From assembly GCA_052390115.1 (NCBI GenBank), contig JBQTHE010000031.1, forward strand, positions 1-64,000: 64,000 nucleotides of DNA. Reading direction: 5' to 3'. A model generated the notes under the pieces. It ran no database searches, had not been told where the DNA came from, and worked only from the letters and a program-made list of their open reading frames with translations. This document shows, one piece after another, positions 35,094 to 43,385 of the stretch (positions are counted from its first letter, which is position 1; each line of letters opens with the position of its first letter). Origin of the DNA: GCA-003244245 sp052390115. Lineage in GTDB: Bacteria > Actinomycetota > Actinomycetes > Mycobacteriales > Pseudonocardiaceae. A program made the translations under genes and the position numbers.

Positions 35094-36377
35094 CTAGGCG
35101 ACGGGGTCGATGTCGTCGCGTCGGGCGACGACGGCGGCGATCGCCGTGGTGATCGGGACGGCGGCGACCAGCCCGATGCTGCCGACGAGGGTGCGCACCA
35201 CCTCCTGGGCGACGTTCTGGGCGGTGATCAGCGTGCCGAGGTTCTGCCCGGACAGCGAGAAGGTCAGCAGGACGGGTAATGCGGCACCGGCGTAGGCCAG
35301 CGCCAGAGTGTTCACCGCTGAGGAGATGTGGTCACGTCCGATCCGCAACGCGGAGGTGTAGAGCGCCCGGGAGCTCAGGGCGGGATTGGCCCGGCGTAAT
35401 TCCCACACCGCACTGGTTTGGGTGACCGTGACGTCGTCGAGCACGCCCAGCGCACCGATGATCATCCCGGCGAGCAGTAACCCGCGGGCGTCCACCCCGT
35501 GGCCGAGCACCCTGATGAGGTTGCCGGTGTCGTCGTCCAGGCCGGTGAGCTGGGTGGCCGCGGAGAAAGCGGTACCCAGCGCGCCGATCAGGGCGAGGCT
35601 CAACACCGTGCCCAGCACCGCGCTGGAGGTTCGGGCTGACACACCGTGGGTGAGATACAGCACCCCAAACATGATCATGCTCGCGGCCAGCACGCCGACG
35701 ATCACCGGATCCGCACCAGCCAGGATCGCTGGGAACAGGTAGACCACCAGCACCAGGAAGCTGAAGCCGAGCGCGGTCAGTGACGCGAGACCCCTCCACC
35801 GGCCCAGCAGCAGCACCGCGGCGGCGAACAATGCGGCCAGCCACAGCATCGAGGTGCCGCGCTGGAAGTCCTGGACCTGGTACGACCCTGAGTCGGAGGG
35901 ATCTCCGCCGGTGTAGGCGAGCACCACCCGGTCGCCGACGGTGAACCGCGGCGTGCTCGGCTCGTCGGGTAGTACCTGCTGGATGGTCACACCCGGTGAG
36001 TCGCCGTCGGTGAGCTGCACGTCGAGCGAGATGCACTTGTTGACCTCACCGGCCCCGCCGACTTCAGCACTGCCGCTGCTGCACGGGGCGCCGGTCGCCG
36101 CAAGCACCTCGCCGTGCACCGGCCGCTGCCCGAACCCGATGTCGACACCACTGCGGGGCGTGTCACCCGGCCAGGTCAGCCACAGCCCGACCAGGGTGGC
36201 CAGCGCGACCGGCACCAGTACCGCGACCAGCAGCATCCGTACCCGGCGAGAGGCCGGTGGCGCCGGCCCGTGTCCGTGTCCATGTCCGTGTCTCGGCCCG
36301 GCCGATTCAGCATCGCTCCGGAAATGGTGCCTGCCGCTCCCGCGGCCAGTTGCACTCGTCGGGGGAGTCGCACTCAT
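35094..36377 (-). CDS. YibE/F-like membrane protein
   Basis: This 427-aa protein has a His-rich HGHGHGHG stretch near residues 30-37 and a first TM (MLLVAVLVPVALATLVGLWL). An extracytoplasmic domain follows with two Cys (CSSGS, NKCISL), then about seven TM segments with GVLDDVTVTQTSAVWELRRA, the YibE/F signature. Function of the family is unknown; transport is often suggested. The His-rich cytoplasmic tail might bind metal. The ATG at 36377 is used. It is divergent from the radical SAM gene with 75 bp between. Confidence 0.85.
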   Translation of the reverse strand: MSATPPTSATGRGSGRHHFRSDAESAGPRHGHGHGHGPAPPASRRVRMLLVAVLVPVALATLVGLWLTWPGDTPRSGVDIGFGQRPVHGEVLAATGAPCSSGSAEVGGAGEVNKCISLDVQLTDGDSPGVTIQQVLPDEPSTPRFTVGDRVVLAYTGGDPSDSGSYQVQDFQRGTSMLWLAALFAAAVLLLGRWRGLASLTALGFSFLVLVVYLFPAILAGADPVIVGVLAASMIMFGVLYLTHGVSARTSSAVLGTVLSLALIGALGTAFSAATQLTGLDDDTGNLIRVLGHGVDARGLLLAGMIIGALGVLDDVTVTQTSAVWELRRANPALSSRALYTSALRIGRDHISSAVNTLALAYAGAALPVLLTFSLSGQNLGTLITAQNVAQEVVRTLVGSIGLVAAVPITTAIAAVVARRDDIDPVA

Positions 36378-36452
36378 CGACTGGGTGTCCCTCTCTGCTC
36401 GGTGCTGCCGCCGTTCCTAGCGGATCGAACATCAGTTCGATAGAGTGGGCCG

Positions 36453-38537
36453 ATGCGATGGGACAACCTGAGGCTGTCCGACGAGTCCGCCCAAGACGCG
36501 CTGTTCGGGATGGGCGACGTCATGACGCGCACCTTCGACACCCCGGAGTTCCGCGGGATGACCTTCTACGAGGTGCGGGCCCGCTCGATCCTCAACAAGG
36601 TACCGGCCGCCTCCCGGATGCCCTTCAGTTGGACACTCAACCCCTACCGGGGCTGCAGCCATGCGTGCAGGTACTGCCAACCGGGGGACACACCGATCCT
36701 GATGGCCGATGGGCGGACCAAGTCTTTGGCGGAGGCGCGCGTCGGTGACGCGATCTACGGCACCATCCAGGACGGTTGCTACCGGCGTTACGCCGTCACC
36801 GAGGTACTGGCCCACTGGCGGACCGTCAAGCGGGCTTACCGCGTCACGCTTGAGGACGGGACGGAGCTCGTTGCCAGCGGCGATCATCGCTTCCTCACCA
36901 ACCGGGGCTGGAAGCATGTGACCGGCCGGAGCAACGGCGCCGACCGCCGCCCGTACTTGACCACGGGTAACGAGCTCATGGGAACCGGGCAGTTCGCCGC
37001 GCCGCCCGAGGACTCGACCGGCTACCGGCGGGGCTACTTGTGCGGCATCGTTCGCGGCGATGCGGATCTTCACCAGGCGGCCAGACATCATCGCTTCCAC
37101 TTCGCGCTGGTCGATCTCGAGGCGTTGGCGAGGGTCCGGCGCTACCTCGTGGACGCCGATGTGCGTTCCCGCGAGTTCGAGTTCGCCGCCGCCAGCGGCG
37201 GGCGGCAGCCGTTGTCGACGATACATCACCAGATGCACGCCGGATTCGAGGCCATCAGTAGCCTGATCCACAGGCCCGACTACCCTACTGATGCCTGGAG
37301 CAAGGGATTTTTGGCCGGGATCTTCGACGCCGAGGGAAGCTGTTCCGGCGGTATTCTCCGGATCTCCAACACCGATTCGGAGATTATCGAGTCGGTGACA
37401 TCGTGTTTGGCGCGCTTCGGCTTCACGTACACCGTCGAAGACCCTGAACGGCCCAACGGTGTCCGCTGTGTGCGGCTACTCGGCGGAGTCTGTGAGCGGC
37501 TCCGTTTCTTTCACACCGTCGACCCGGCGATCAGCCGGAAGCGGTCGATCGCCGGGATGGCGATCGAAAACAAGGCTCATCTGAAGGTGCACTCGGTTGA
37601 GGACCTCGGCATTGAGCTGCCCATGTACGACATCACGACCGGGACCGGGGATTTCATCGCGAACGGAGTGGTTTCCCACAACTGCTTTGCCCGGCGGACG
37701 CACGAGTATCTCGATCTCGACGCCGGGATCGACTTCGACTCGAAGATCGTGGTGAAGATCAACGCGCCGGAGCTGCTGCGCAAGGAACTCACCTCGTCGC
37801 GTTGGGCGGGAAACCATATCGCTATGGGCACCAATGTGGACCCCTACCAGCGGGTCGAGGGGCGCTACCGCCTGATGCCCGGCATTCTTGAGGCTTTGCG
37901 CGACGCACGGAACCCGTTCTCGATCCTTACCAAGGGCACCCTGGTGCTGCGCGACCTCGATCTGCTCCGCGAGGCTGCGGAGGTCACCGACGTCTCGGTC
38001 AACGTCTCCGTCGGATTCGTCGACGAGACGCTGTGGCGGCAGGTGGAACCCGGCACACCCGCGCCCCGCGCCCGGCTCAGCGCGTGCCGCACGCTCACCG
38101 ACGCCGGTATCGGGTGCGGGGTGCTGATGGCGCCGATCCTGCCGTACCTCACCGACTCGCCCAGCCAGCTCGAAGCGACGGTGTGGGCGATCGCGGCGGC
38201 CGGTGCCCGCAGCATCACTCCGCTCGTGCTCCACCTGCGTCCCGGCGCACGGGAGTGGTACCTCGCGTGGCTGGAACGCGAGCACCCCGAACTCATGCCC
38301 CGCTACCAGGATCTCTACGGCGCCGGCGCGTATGCCCCCAAGGCCTACCAGCGCAGCGTCTCCGCCCGGGTCGCCGCGCTGGCCCGGCGCTACGGCCTCG
38401 GTGCCGCGCCCCGTGAACTCGACGAGACCGACATGTGGAAGGACGGGGAATGTCGGCCGCGTCGAGGTCACGGACAGCACCCCCGGGTAAGCCAGCGAGG
38501 GAACACGCCTGGTCGGGATAGGGCGAAGCCCGGCTAG
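36453..38537 (+). CDS. Rv2578c-family radical SAM protein, intein-containing
   Basis: This 694-aa precursor gives a mature protein of about 358 aa after removal of a 336-aa intein (residues 75-410). The exteins join to GCSHACRYC-FARRTHEYLD, a CxxxCxxC cluster motif of SplB/Rv2578c-like radical SAM enzymes. Downstream extein blocks such as FDSKIVVKINAPELLRKEL and MGTNVDPYQRVEGRYRLM are typical. The intein interrupts the 4Fe-4S motif immediately before its third Cys, so activity needs splicing. The last about 35 residues (after ETDMWKDGE) are basic and Gly/Arg-rich without homology, next to a transposon scar; the true C-terminus may have been altered. Substrate unknown. Confidence 0.9.
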   Translation: MRWDNLRLSDESAQDALFGMGDVMTRTFDTPEFRGMTFYEVRARSILNKVPAASRMPFSWTLNPYRGCSHACRYCQPGDTPILMADGRTKSLAEARVGDAIYGTIQDGCYRRYAVTEVLAHWRTVKRAYRVTLEDGTELVASGDHRFLTNRGWKHVTGRSNGADRRPYLTTGNELMGTGQFAAPPEDSTGYRRGYLCGIVRGDADLHQAARHHRFHFALVDLEALARVRRYLVDADVRSREFEFAAASGGRQPLSTIHHQMHAGFEAISSLIHRPDYPTDAWSKGFLAGIFDAEGSCSGGILRISNTDSEIIESVTSCLARFGFTYTVEDPERPNGVRCVRLLGGVCERLRFFHTVDPAISRKRSIAGMAIENKAHLKVHSVEDLGIELPMYDITTGTGDFIANGVVSHNCFARRTHEYLDLDAGIDFDSKIVVKINAPELLRKELTSSRWAGNHIAMGTNVDPYQRVEGRYRLMPGILEALRDARNPFSILTKGTLVLRDLDLLREAAEVTDVSVNVSVGFVDETLWRQVEPGTPAPRARLSACRTLTDAGIGCGVLMAPILPYLTDSPSQLEATVWAIAAAGARSITPLVLHLRPGAREWYLAWLEREHPELMPRYQDLYGAGAYAPKAYQRSVSARVAALARRYGLGAAPRELDETDMWKDGECRPRRGHGQHPRVSQRGNTPGRDRAKPG
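36675..37682 (+). mobile_element. Intein with LAGLIDADG homing endonuclease domain
   Basis: The intein begins with Cys1 in CQPGDTPILMADGRTKSL (block A) and has a block B EDGTELVASGDHRFL with its His. It contains two LAGLIDADG-like helices, GYLCGIVRGDADLH and GFLAGIFDAEGSCSG. It ends with block F MYDITTGTGDFIANG and block G VVSHN, followed by Cys+1 of the host. All splicing residues (Cys1, block-B His, terminal His-Asn, Cys+1) are present. Both endonuclease acidic residues (D and E) are kept, so homing may still work. Same-site inteins are known in this protein family. Confidence 0.92.
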
Positions 38538-38698
38538 CAGTTGCCCGCGGTGTTGCGGTCGAAGCGGTCGCGCAGGTGCTCCAGTGCCGCGGGCGCGAGC
38601 CGCTCCGCCTCGTCGACGACGAGTAGTTCCACGTACTGCGGGATGGCCGTATCGCGGCCCCGGCCGGTCAGCGGGCGCGCACTGGTAGATGCACGCAT
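38534..38698 (-). pseudogene. TniB-like AAA ATPase fragment (transposition)
   Basis: A minus-strand frame reads YVELLVVDEAERLAPAALEH and then LRDRFDRN, the Walker B region and following helix of TniB/IstB-like transposition ATPases. It is cut after DRN (TAGNC and stop) and has no Walker A upstream. It is the scar of a lost transposon, abutting the odd C-terminus of the radical SAM gene. Confidence 0.5.
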
Positions 38699-38779
38699 CG
38701 ACTGGTCGTCAGGGTAGTCAACCCGCCGTCGAGCTGGCGCAGCGTCCCCTTGGTACTGGCGCGTAGAAAACGGCGCGTG

Positions 38780-38825
38780 CGGGCAGTCCGCGGAGTTGAT
38801 CCGCGAGCTCGCGGAGGCCGGGTGA
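38780..38825 (+). pseudogene. Possible C-terminal remnant of XRE-DUF5753 gene
   Basis: The frame ending at the TGA 38823-38825 reads SAELIRELAEAG, the kind of tail seen at the end of XRE-DUF5753 proteins, and it lies 16 bp before a DUF397 gene, the usual partner. Too short to be certain. Confidence 0.3.
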
Positions 38826-38841
38826 ACGAGGAGCAAGAGAG

Positions 38842-39045
38842 ATGGGCACCCCCGAGTTCTCCGCCGCCTGGCGGACGAGCATCCGCAGCAACGGTGCCGC
38901 GCAGTGCGTCGAGGTGGCGGTCGTGCCGGACCGCGTGGGAGTGCGGGACTCGAAGGATCGGTCCGGTCCCGCACTGCAGATCCCCCCGTCCGCGTGGCGG
39001 GCGTTCCTGGGGGACCTGCAGCGCGGCGAGTTCGACCACATCTGA
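38842..39045 (+). CDS. DUF397 domain protein
   Basis: This 67-aa protein has the DUF397 pattern AAWRTSIRSNGAAQCVEVAV, then VRDSKDRSGPALQI and WRAFLGDLQRGEF. ATG 38842 follows AGGAGCAAGAG. DUF397 proteins are normally encoded next to XRE-DUF5753 regulators; in Streptomyces Scr1/Scr2-type pairs they behave as a regulator/partner couple. Here the regulator gene is missing apart from a possible C-terminal scrap, so it may be an orphan. Confidence 0.85.
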   Translation: MGTPEFSAAWRTSIRSNGAAQCVEVAVVPDRVGVRDSKDRSGPALQIPPSAWRAFLGDLQRGEFDHI

Positions 39046-39062
39046 CCCGCAGGCCATCGGCG

Positions 39063-39557
39063 TCACACCTGGCGGCCGGCCTTGGTGCGGCGCCGGATCG
39101 CCTCCAGGGTGACGACGACCGCCACGGCCAAGACGACGTGCATCAGTGCGAGGGTGAGACGGGTGGCGCCGTCGGCGTCGGTCATGAGCGGCCCCGCCAC
39201 CGTGAGCAGCGCGAGCCCGCCGCCGATGACCTGAGCCAACCGGATCACCCCGAACCACCAACGGGCCAGCAGCGTGGCCAGGCCGGTTCCGATCACCAGC
39301 GGAGGCACCGTGGCGGTGATCACTCCCCAGGCAGTGATCTCATGCAGGGTGCCGCGGTCCAGAAATGCGAATGAGGCGCCCGCCGCACCACCGATGAAGA
39401 AGATCACGAGGTTGACGACCGCTGCGGCCACGGCACCTGCGGCGATCGCCTGCCACCAGTTCCACCCTTGCCTGGTTCGGAAGCGGTTACCGGATTCGAC
39501 GCCACCGCTGTGGTCAGCCGTGGTGCGGTCAGTACTGAATATCTCGGTGTTGGACAT
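39063..39557 (-). CDS. DUF6069-like four-TM membrane protein
   Basis: This 164-aa protein has four hydrophobic segments: WQAIAAGAVAAAVVNLVIFF, ITAWGVITATVPPLVIGTGL, LAQVIGGGLALLTVAGPL and LALMHVVLAVAVVVTLEAI. A conserved DGATRLTLALMHV loop separates the last two. It resembles DUF6069 proteins of unknown role. The ATG at 39557 has GGAGG upstream. It is divergent from aspS. Confidence 0.65.
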   Translation of the reverse strand: MSNTEIFSTDRTTADHSGGVESGNRFRTRQGWNWWQAIAAGAVAAAVVNLVIFFIGGAAGASFAFLDRGTLHEITAWGVITATVPPLVIGTGLATLLARWWFGVIRLAQVIGGGLALLTVAGPLMTDADGATRLTLALMHVVLAVAVVVTLEAIRRRTKAGRQV

Positions 39558-39748
39558 TCGCAGTGCCTCCTGAGCTCGGGTCCCGCGAGTTGCGGTCAGT
39601 AGCAAGCCTGCAATCCCAACCAAAGTTGAGGTCAAGGGCTGCTCCGCTGCGATGTGCTGGGGGACGGGCGGGGAAGTCGACTGGGTGCGCGGTTAGCCTT
39701 TGCAGGGTCGCCAGTCCTTCGCCGGAGATCGAGGAGCCAGCTTCCGTG

Positions 39749-41515
39749 ATGCGCACCCACCCCGCCGGCACCCTGCGTGCCGAGCACGCCGGGCACACCG
39801 TCACCCTCACCGGGTGGGTCGCCCGCCGGCGTGATCACGGCGGCGTGATCTTCATCGACCTGCGGGACGCCTCCGGCGTGGCGCAGGTGGTCTTCCGCGA
39901 GGGCGAGATGGCCGACCGGGCGCACCGGTTGCGTGCCGAGTTCTGCCTGCAGGTCATCGGCATGGTGGCCACCCGCCCCGAGGGCAACGAGAACCCAGAC
40001 CTTCCCACCGGCGGCATCGAGGTCACCGCCGACGAGTTGACGGTGCTCAGCGAGTCGGCGCCGTTGCCGTTCCAACTCGACGAGCACCTCGAAGTCGGCG
40101 AGGAGGTTCGGCTCCGGCACCGCTACCTCGATCTGCGCCGTCCCAGCCCGGCCGCCGCGATGCGACTGCGCAGCGAGGCCAACCGGATCGCCCGCATGGT
40201 GCTGCACGAGCAGGACTTCGTCGAGGTGGAGACCCCGACGCTGACCCGATCGACCCCGGAGGGAGCCCGGGACTTCCTGGTTCCGGCACGGCTGCAGCCC
40301 GGCAGCTGGTATGCACTGCCGCAGTCGCCGCAGCTGTTCAAGCAACTGCTCATGATCGCCGGCCTGGAACGGTACTACCAGATCGCCCGCTGCTACCGGG
40401 ACGAGGACTTCCGCGCCGACCGGCAGCCCGAGTTCACCCAGCTCGACATCGAGATGAGCTTCGTCGAACAGGACGACGTGATCGCGCTCGGCGAGAAGGT
40501 GATCGCCGCGCTGTGGTCGGAGCTTGCCGGGTATGAGATTGAGCTGCCGATCCCGCGGCTGAGCTACGCCGACGCGATGGCCCGCTACGGGACCGACAAG
40601 CCGGACCTGCGCTTCGAGCTGGAGCTCACCGAGCTCACCGGCTACTTCATCGACACCCCGTTCCGGGTGTTCCAGGCGCCCTACGTGGGCGCGGTCGTGA
40701 TGCCCGGCGGGGCGGACCAGGCGCGCCGGCAGCTGGACGCCTGGCAGGAGTGGGCCAAGCAGCGCGGCGCCAAGGGCTTGGCCTACGTGCTGGTCGGCAC
40801 CGACGGTGAGCTCTCCGGCCCGGTGGCCCGCAACCTCGCCGAGCACGAGCGGGAGGGTCTGGCCAAAGCAGCCGGCGCCGGCCCCGGCGACTGCGTCTTC
40901 TTCGCCGCCGGCGACCCGGCCGACGCCCGCGCGCTGCTAGGTGCCGCCCGGGTGGAGATCGGCCGGCGATGCGGGCTGATCAACGAGTTGGCCTGGTCGT
41001 TCGTCTGGGTGGTTGACGCGCCGATGTTTGAACCCACCGACCGCTCCGGGGACATCGCTGCAGGGCACAGTGGCTGGACCGCAGTACACCACCCGTTCAC
41101 CGCACCAACGTCAGAGTGGCACGACCGCTTCGAGGAGGAGCCGGGCGCCGCGCTAGCCTACGCCTACGACATCGTCTGCAACGGCAACGAGATCGGCGGC
41201 GGCTCGATCCGTATCCACCAGCCCGACGTGCAGCAACGGGTGTTCCGGGTGCTCGGGATCTCCGGTGAGGAGGCGGCCGAGAAGTTCGGATTCCTGCTGG
41301 AAGCCTTCCGCTACGGCCCCCCACCTCACGGCGGGATCGCCATCGGCTGGGACCGGACCTGCATGCTGCTCGCCCGTGCCGACTCGCTGCGCGAGGTCAT
41401 CGCCTTCCCGAAATCCGGTGGCGGGCTCGACCCGCTCACCGGCGCTCCCGCCCCGATCACCCGCGAGCAGCGTACCGAGGCCGGGGTGGACGCAAAGCCT
41501 CCCGCGACGGAGTAG
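39749..41515 (+). CDS. aspS: Aspartyl-tRNA synthetase (bacterial, class II)
   Basis: This 588-aa class IIb synthetase has the OB anticodon domain (VTLTGWVARRRDHGGVIFIDL), motif 2 YRDEDFRADRQPEFTQLDIE, the GAD domain and motif 3 GIAIGWDRTCML. As a bacterial-type enzyme it may also charge tRNA-Asn if GatCAB is present. ATG 39749 (or GTG 39746) follows GAGGAG; the open frame reaches back to 39563 without homology. DUF389 follows after 3 bp. Confidence 0.96.
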   Translation: MRTHPAGTLRAEHAGHTVTLTGWVARRRDHGGVIFIDLRDASGVAQVVFREGEMADRAHRLRAEFCLQVIGMVATRPEGNENPDLPTGGIEVTADELTVLSESAPLPFQLDEHLEVGEEVRLRHRYLDLRRPSPAAAMRLRSEANRIARMVLHEQDFVEVETPTLTRSTPEGARDFLVPARLQPGSWYALPQSPQLFKQLLMIAGLERYYQIARCYRDEDFRADRQPEFTQLDIEMSFVEQDDVIALGEKVIAALWSELAGYEIELPIPRLSYADAMARYGTDKPDLRFELELTELTGYFIDTPFRVFQAPYVGAVVMPGGADQARRQLDAWQEWAKQRGAKGLAYVLVGTDGELSGPVARNLAEHEREGLAKAAGAGPGDCVFFAAGDPADARALLGAARVEIGRRCGLINELAWSFVWVVDAPMFEPTDRSGDIAAGHSGWTAVHHPFTAPTSEWHDRFEEEPGAALAYAYDIVCNGNEIGGGSIRIHQPDVQQRVFRVLGISGEEAAEKFGFLLEAFRYGPPPHGGIAIGWDRTCMLLARADSLREVIAFPKSGGGLDPLTGAPAPITREQRTEAGVDAKPPATE

Positions 41516-41518
41516 CGG

Positions 41519-42454
41519 ATGCTGCACCTGCGCGTCACGTGCCCGGCGGAGGCGACGGACGCGGTGCTCGACCGCCTGCGCCACGACCCCGGCGTGGTCC
41601 ACGTCTCGGTCATGCGGGGTGTGGGGGTCGATCCGCCCGGTGACCTGGTGCAGGCTGACGTGGCCCGCGAGATCGCCGACGAGGTGCTGGCCGCCCTGTG
41701 TGATCTCGGTATCGACCACACCGGCGGGATCACTCTCGAACCGCTGGACACCGTGCTCTCCGATGCGGCCGACGCCGCTGAGCGGGCCGCACCGGGGGAT
41801 CCCGCCGACGCGGTGGTGTGGGACGAGCTCATCGAGCGGACCGGGGGAGACTCCCGGCTGACCTTCACCTTCCTGGCCTTCCTCACCTTGGCGTGCCTCA
41901 TCGCGGTGATTGGAGTGGTGACCAACTCCCCGGTCACGGTGGTGGGCGCCATGGTCGTCGGCCCGGAGTTCGCGCCGCTGGCGGCGGTCGCGGTCGGGCT
42001 GGTCCTGCGCCGTGGTGATCTGGTCCGCAGGGCAGCACTGGCGTTAGGAGTGGGCTTCCCGGTGGCCATGCTCATCGCCGCAGTGGGCGCGCTGGTCGGC
42101 GAATGGACCGGGCTGATCCCCGGGGTTCTTCGGGAAACCGATCAGGTCGATTTCATCTACAACGTGGGCGCATTCTCCTTTATCGTCGCCCTGCTCGCCG
42201 GGGCCGCTGGGATGCTCTCCCTGACCTCCTCGAGGTCGGCCGCGCTAGTCGGAGTGTTCATCTCGGTCACCACGGTGCCTGCCGCGGGGTTCGCGGTGGT
42301 GGCGGCCACTACTGGGCAGTGGGGGACGGCTGGGCTGTCCTCGCTGCAGTTACTGGTGAACCTGGTCGGCATCGTGTCCGCGGGGATGCTCGTGCTGATG
42401 CTGCGTACGCGCCGTGATAGCCGCAACCTCGGCCGTCCGTTGTCCTCGGGCTGA
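41519..42454 (+). CDS. DUF389 membrane protein
   Basis: This 311-aa protein has an N-terminal cytosolic ferredoxin-like domain (MLHLRVTCPAEATDAVLDRL) and about six TM segments with the DUF389 signature VVGAMVVGPEFAPLAAVAVG. Function of the family is unknown. It begins 3 bp after the aspS stop and is probably co-transcribed. Confidence 0.85.
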   Translation: MLHLRVTCPAEATDAVLDRLRHDPGVVHVSVMRGVGVDPPGDLVQADVAREIADEVLAALCDLGIDHTGGITLEPLDTVLSDAADAAERAAPGDPADAVVWDELIERTGGDSRLTFTFLAFLTLACLIAVIGVVTNSPVTVVGAMVVGPEFAPLAAVAVGLVLRRGDLVRRAALALGVGFPVAMLIAAVGALVGEWTGLIPGVLRETDQVDFIYNVGAFSFIVALLAGAAGMLSLTSSRSAALVGVFISVTTVPAAGFAVVAATTGQWGTAGLSSLQLLVNLVGIVSAGMLVLMLRTRRDSRNLGRPLSSG

Positions 42455-42548
42455 CCTCTCCTGACCGGCACGGATCGTTCGCGAAGCCGTCCTCGACACG
42501 TCACCCGTTCCTCACCGCGGGTGAGCACAACCGCGTGATCATCGCCAG

Positions 42549-43385
42549 GTGACCGTGGAAACGCTCCCCGCCGTCCCCGACGTTCCGATTGTCCGTCGCG
42601 CCACGAGCCTGGCGGTTCTCGGCGACTCCACCGCGGTCGGCGTGGGGGACCCGCTGCCCGCTGGTGGCTGGCGCGGTTTCGGTCCACTGCTCGCGGCGGC
42701 ACTCGGCGCCGCAGGCGAGGTCCGCTACACGAACCTGTCCTGCACCGGGGCGCGGATGGGCGGCCTGCGGCATCGGCAGCTGCCCGGCGCGCTGGCCGCG
42801 CGACCCGACGTCGCGGTGATCCTGGCCGGCATGAACGACACGCTGCGCTCGGATTTCGATCCCGTCGCGTTGCGTGACGACCTCGACGGCACGGTCACCG
42901 CGCTGCAGGCCAACGGCGCCGTGGTGCTGACCATCCGCTTCCACGAGCACGGACAGGTGTTCCGGCTGCCCGGGCCGCTACGTCGCGCCCTGCACATCCG
43001 GGTGGGACAGCTCAACGACGCCATCGAGCAGGTGGTGACCAGGCGTGGTGCGCTGTGCCTGAATCTGCACCTGATGCCCGGCGCCTACGACCCCGCCACG
43101 TGGAGTGTGGACCGGCTGCACCCCTCCGAACGCGGGCACCGGATGCTTGCTTGCGGTTTTGCCGACCTGCTCGCCGGTGCCGGCATCGCGGTACCCCATC
43201 CAGTCGAGCTGACCTGCTCGGGAGGCCGGCAGCTGACGGCCGCTCACCACGTCGCCTGGCTGGTCTGCCACGGCGTGCCGTGGTTGGTCCGGCGTGGCCG
43301 GGACCTGGTGCCGCACGCCGCCGGACTGGTGTTGCGGGACCTACTGGGTCGGCCCGCGGCGGTACCGTCACGTTGTGCCAGGTAA
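42549..43385 (+). CDS. SGNH/GDSL-family hydrolase
   Basis: This 278-aa cytoplasmic SGNH hydrolase has block I VLGDSTAVGVGD (Ser nucleophile), block III GMND and block V DRLHPSERGH (Asp/His). No signal peptide. A C-terminal extension of about 60 residues beyond block V is Arg/Val-rich. Ester substrate unknown. The stop overlaps the rarA start by 11 bp, so the two may be coupled. Confidence 0.82.
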   Translation: MTVETLPAVPDVPIVRRATSLAVLGDSTAVGVGDPLPAGGWRGFGPLLAAALGAAGEVRYTNLSCTGARMGGLRHRQLPGALAARPDVAVILAGMNDTLRSDFDPVALRDDLDGTVTALQANGAVVLTIRFHEHGQVFRLPGPLRRALHIRVGQLNDAIEQVVTRRGALCLNLHLMPGAYDPATWSVDRLHPSERGHRMLACGFADLLAGAGIAVPHPVELTCSGGRQLTAAHHVAWLVCHGVPWLVRRGRDLVPHAAGLVLRDLLGRPAAVPSRCAR

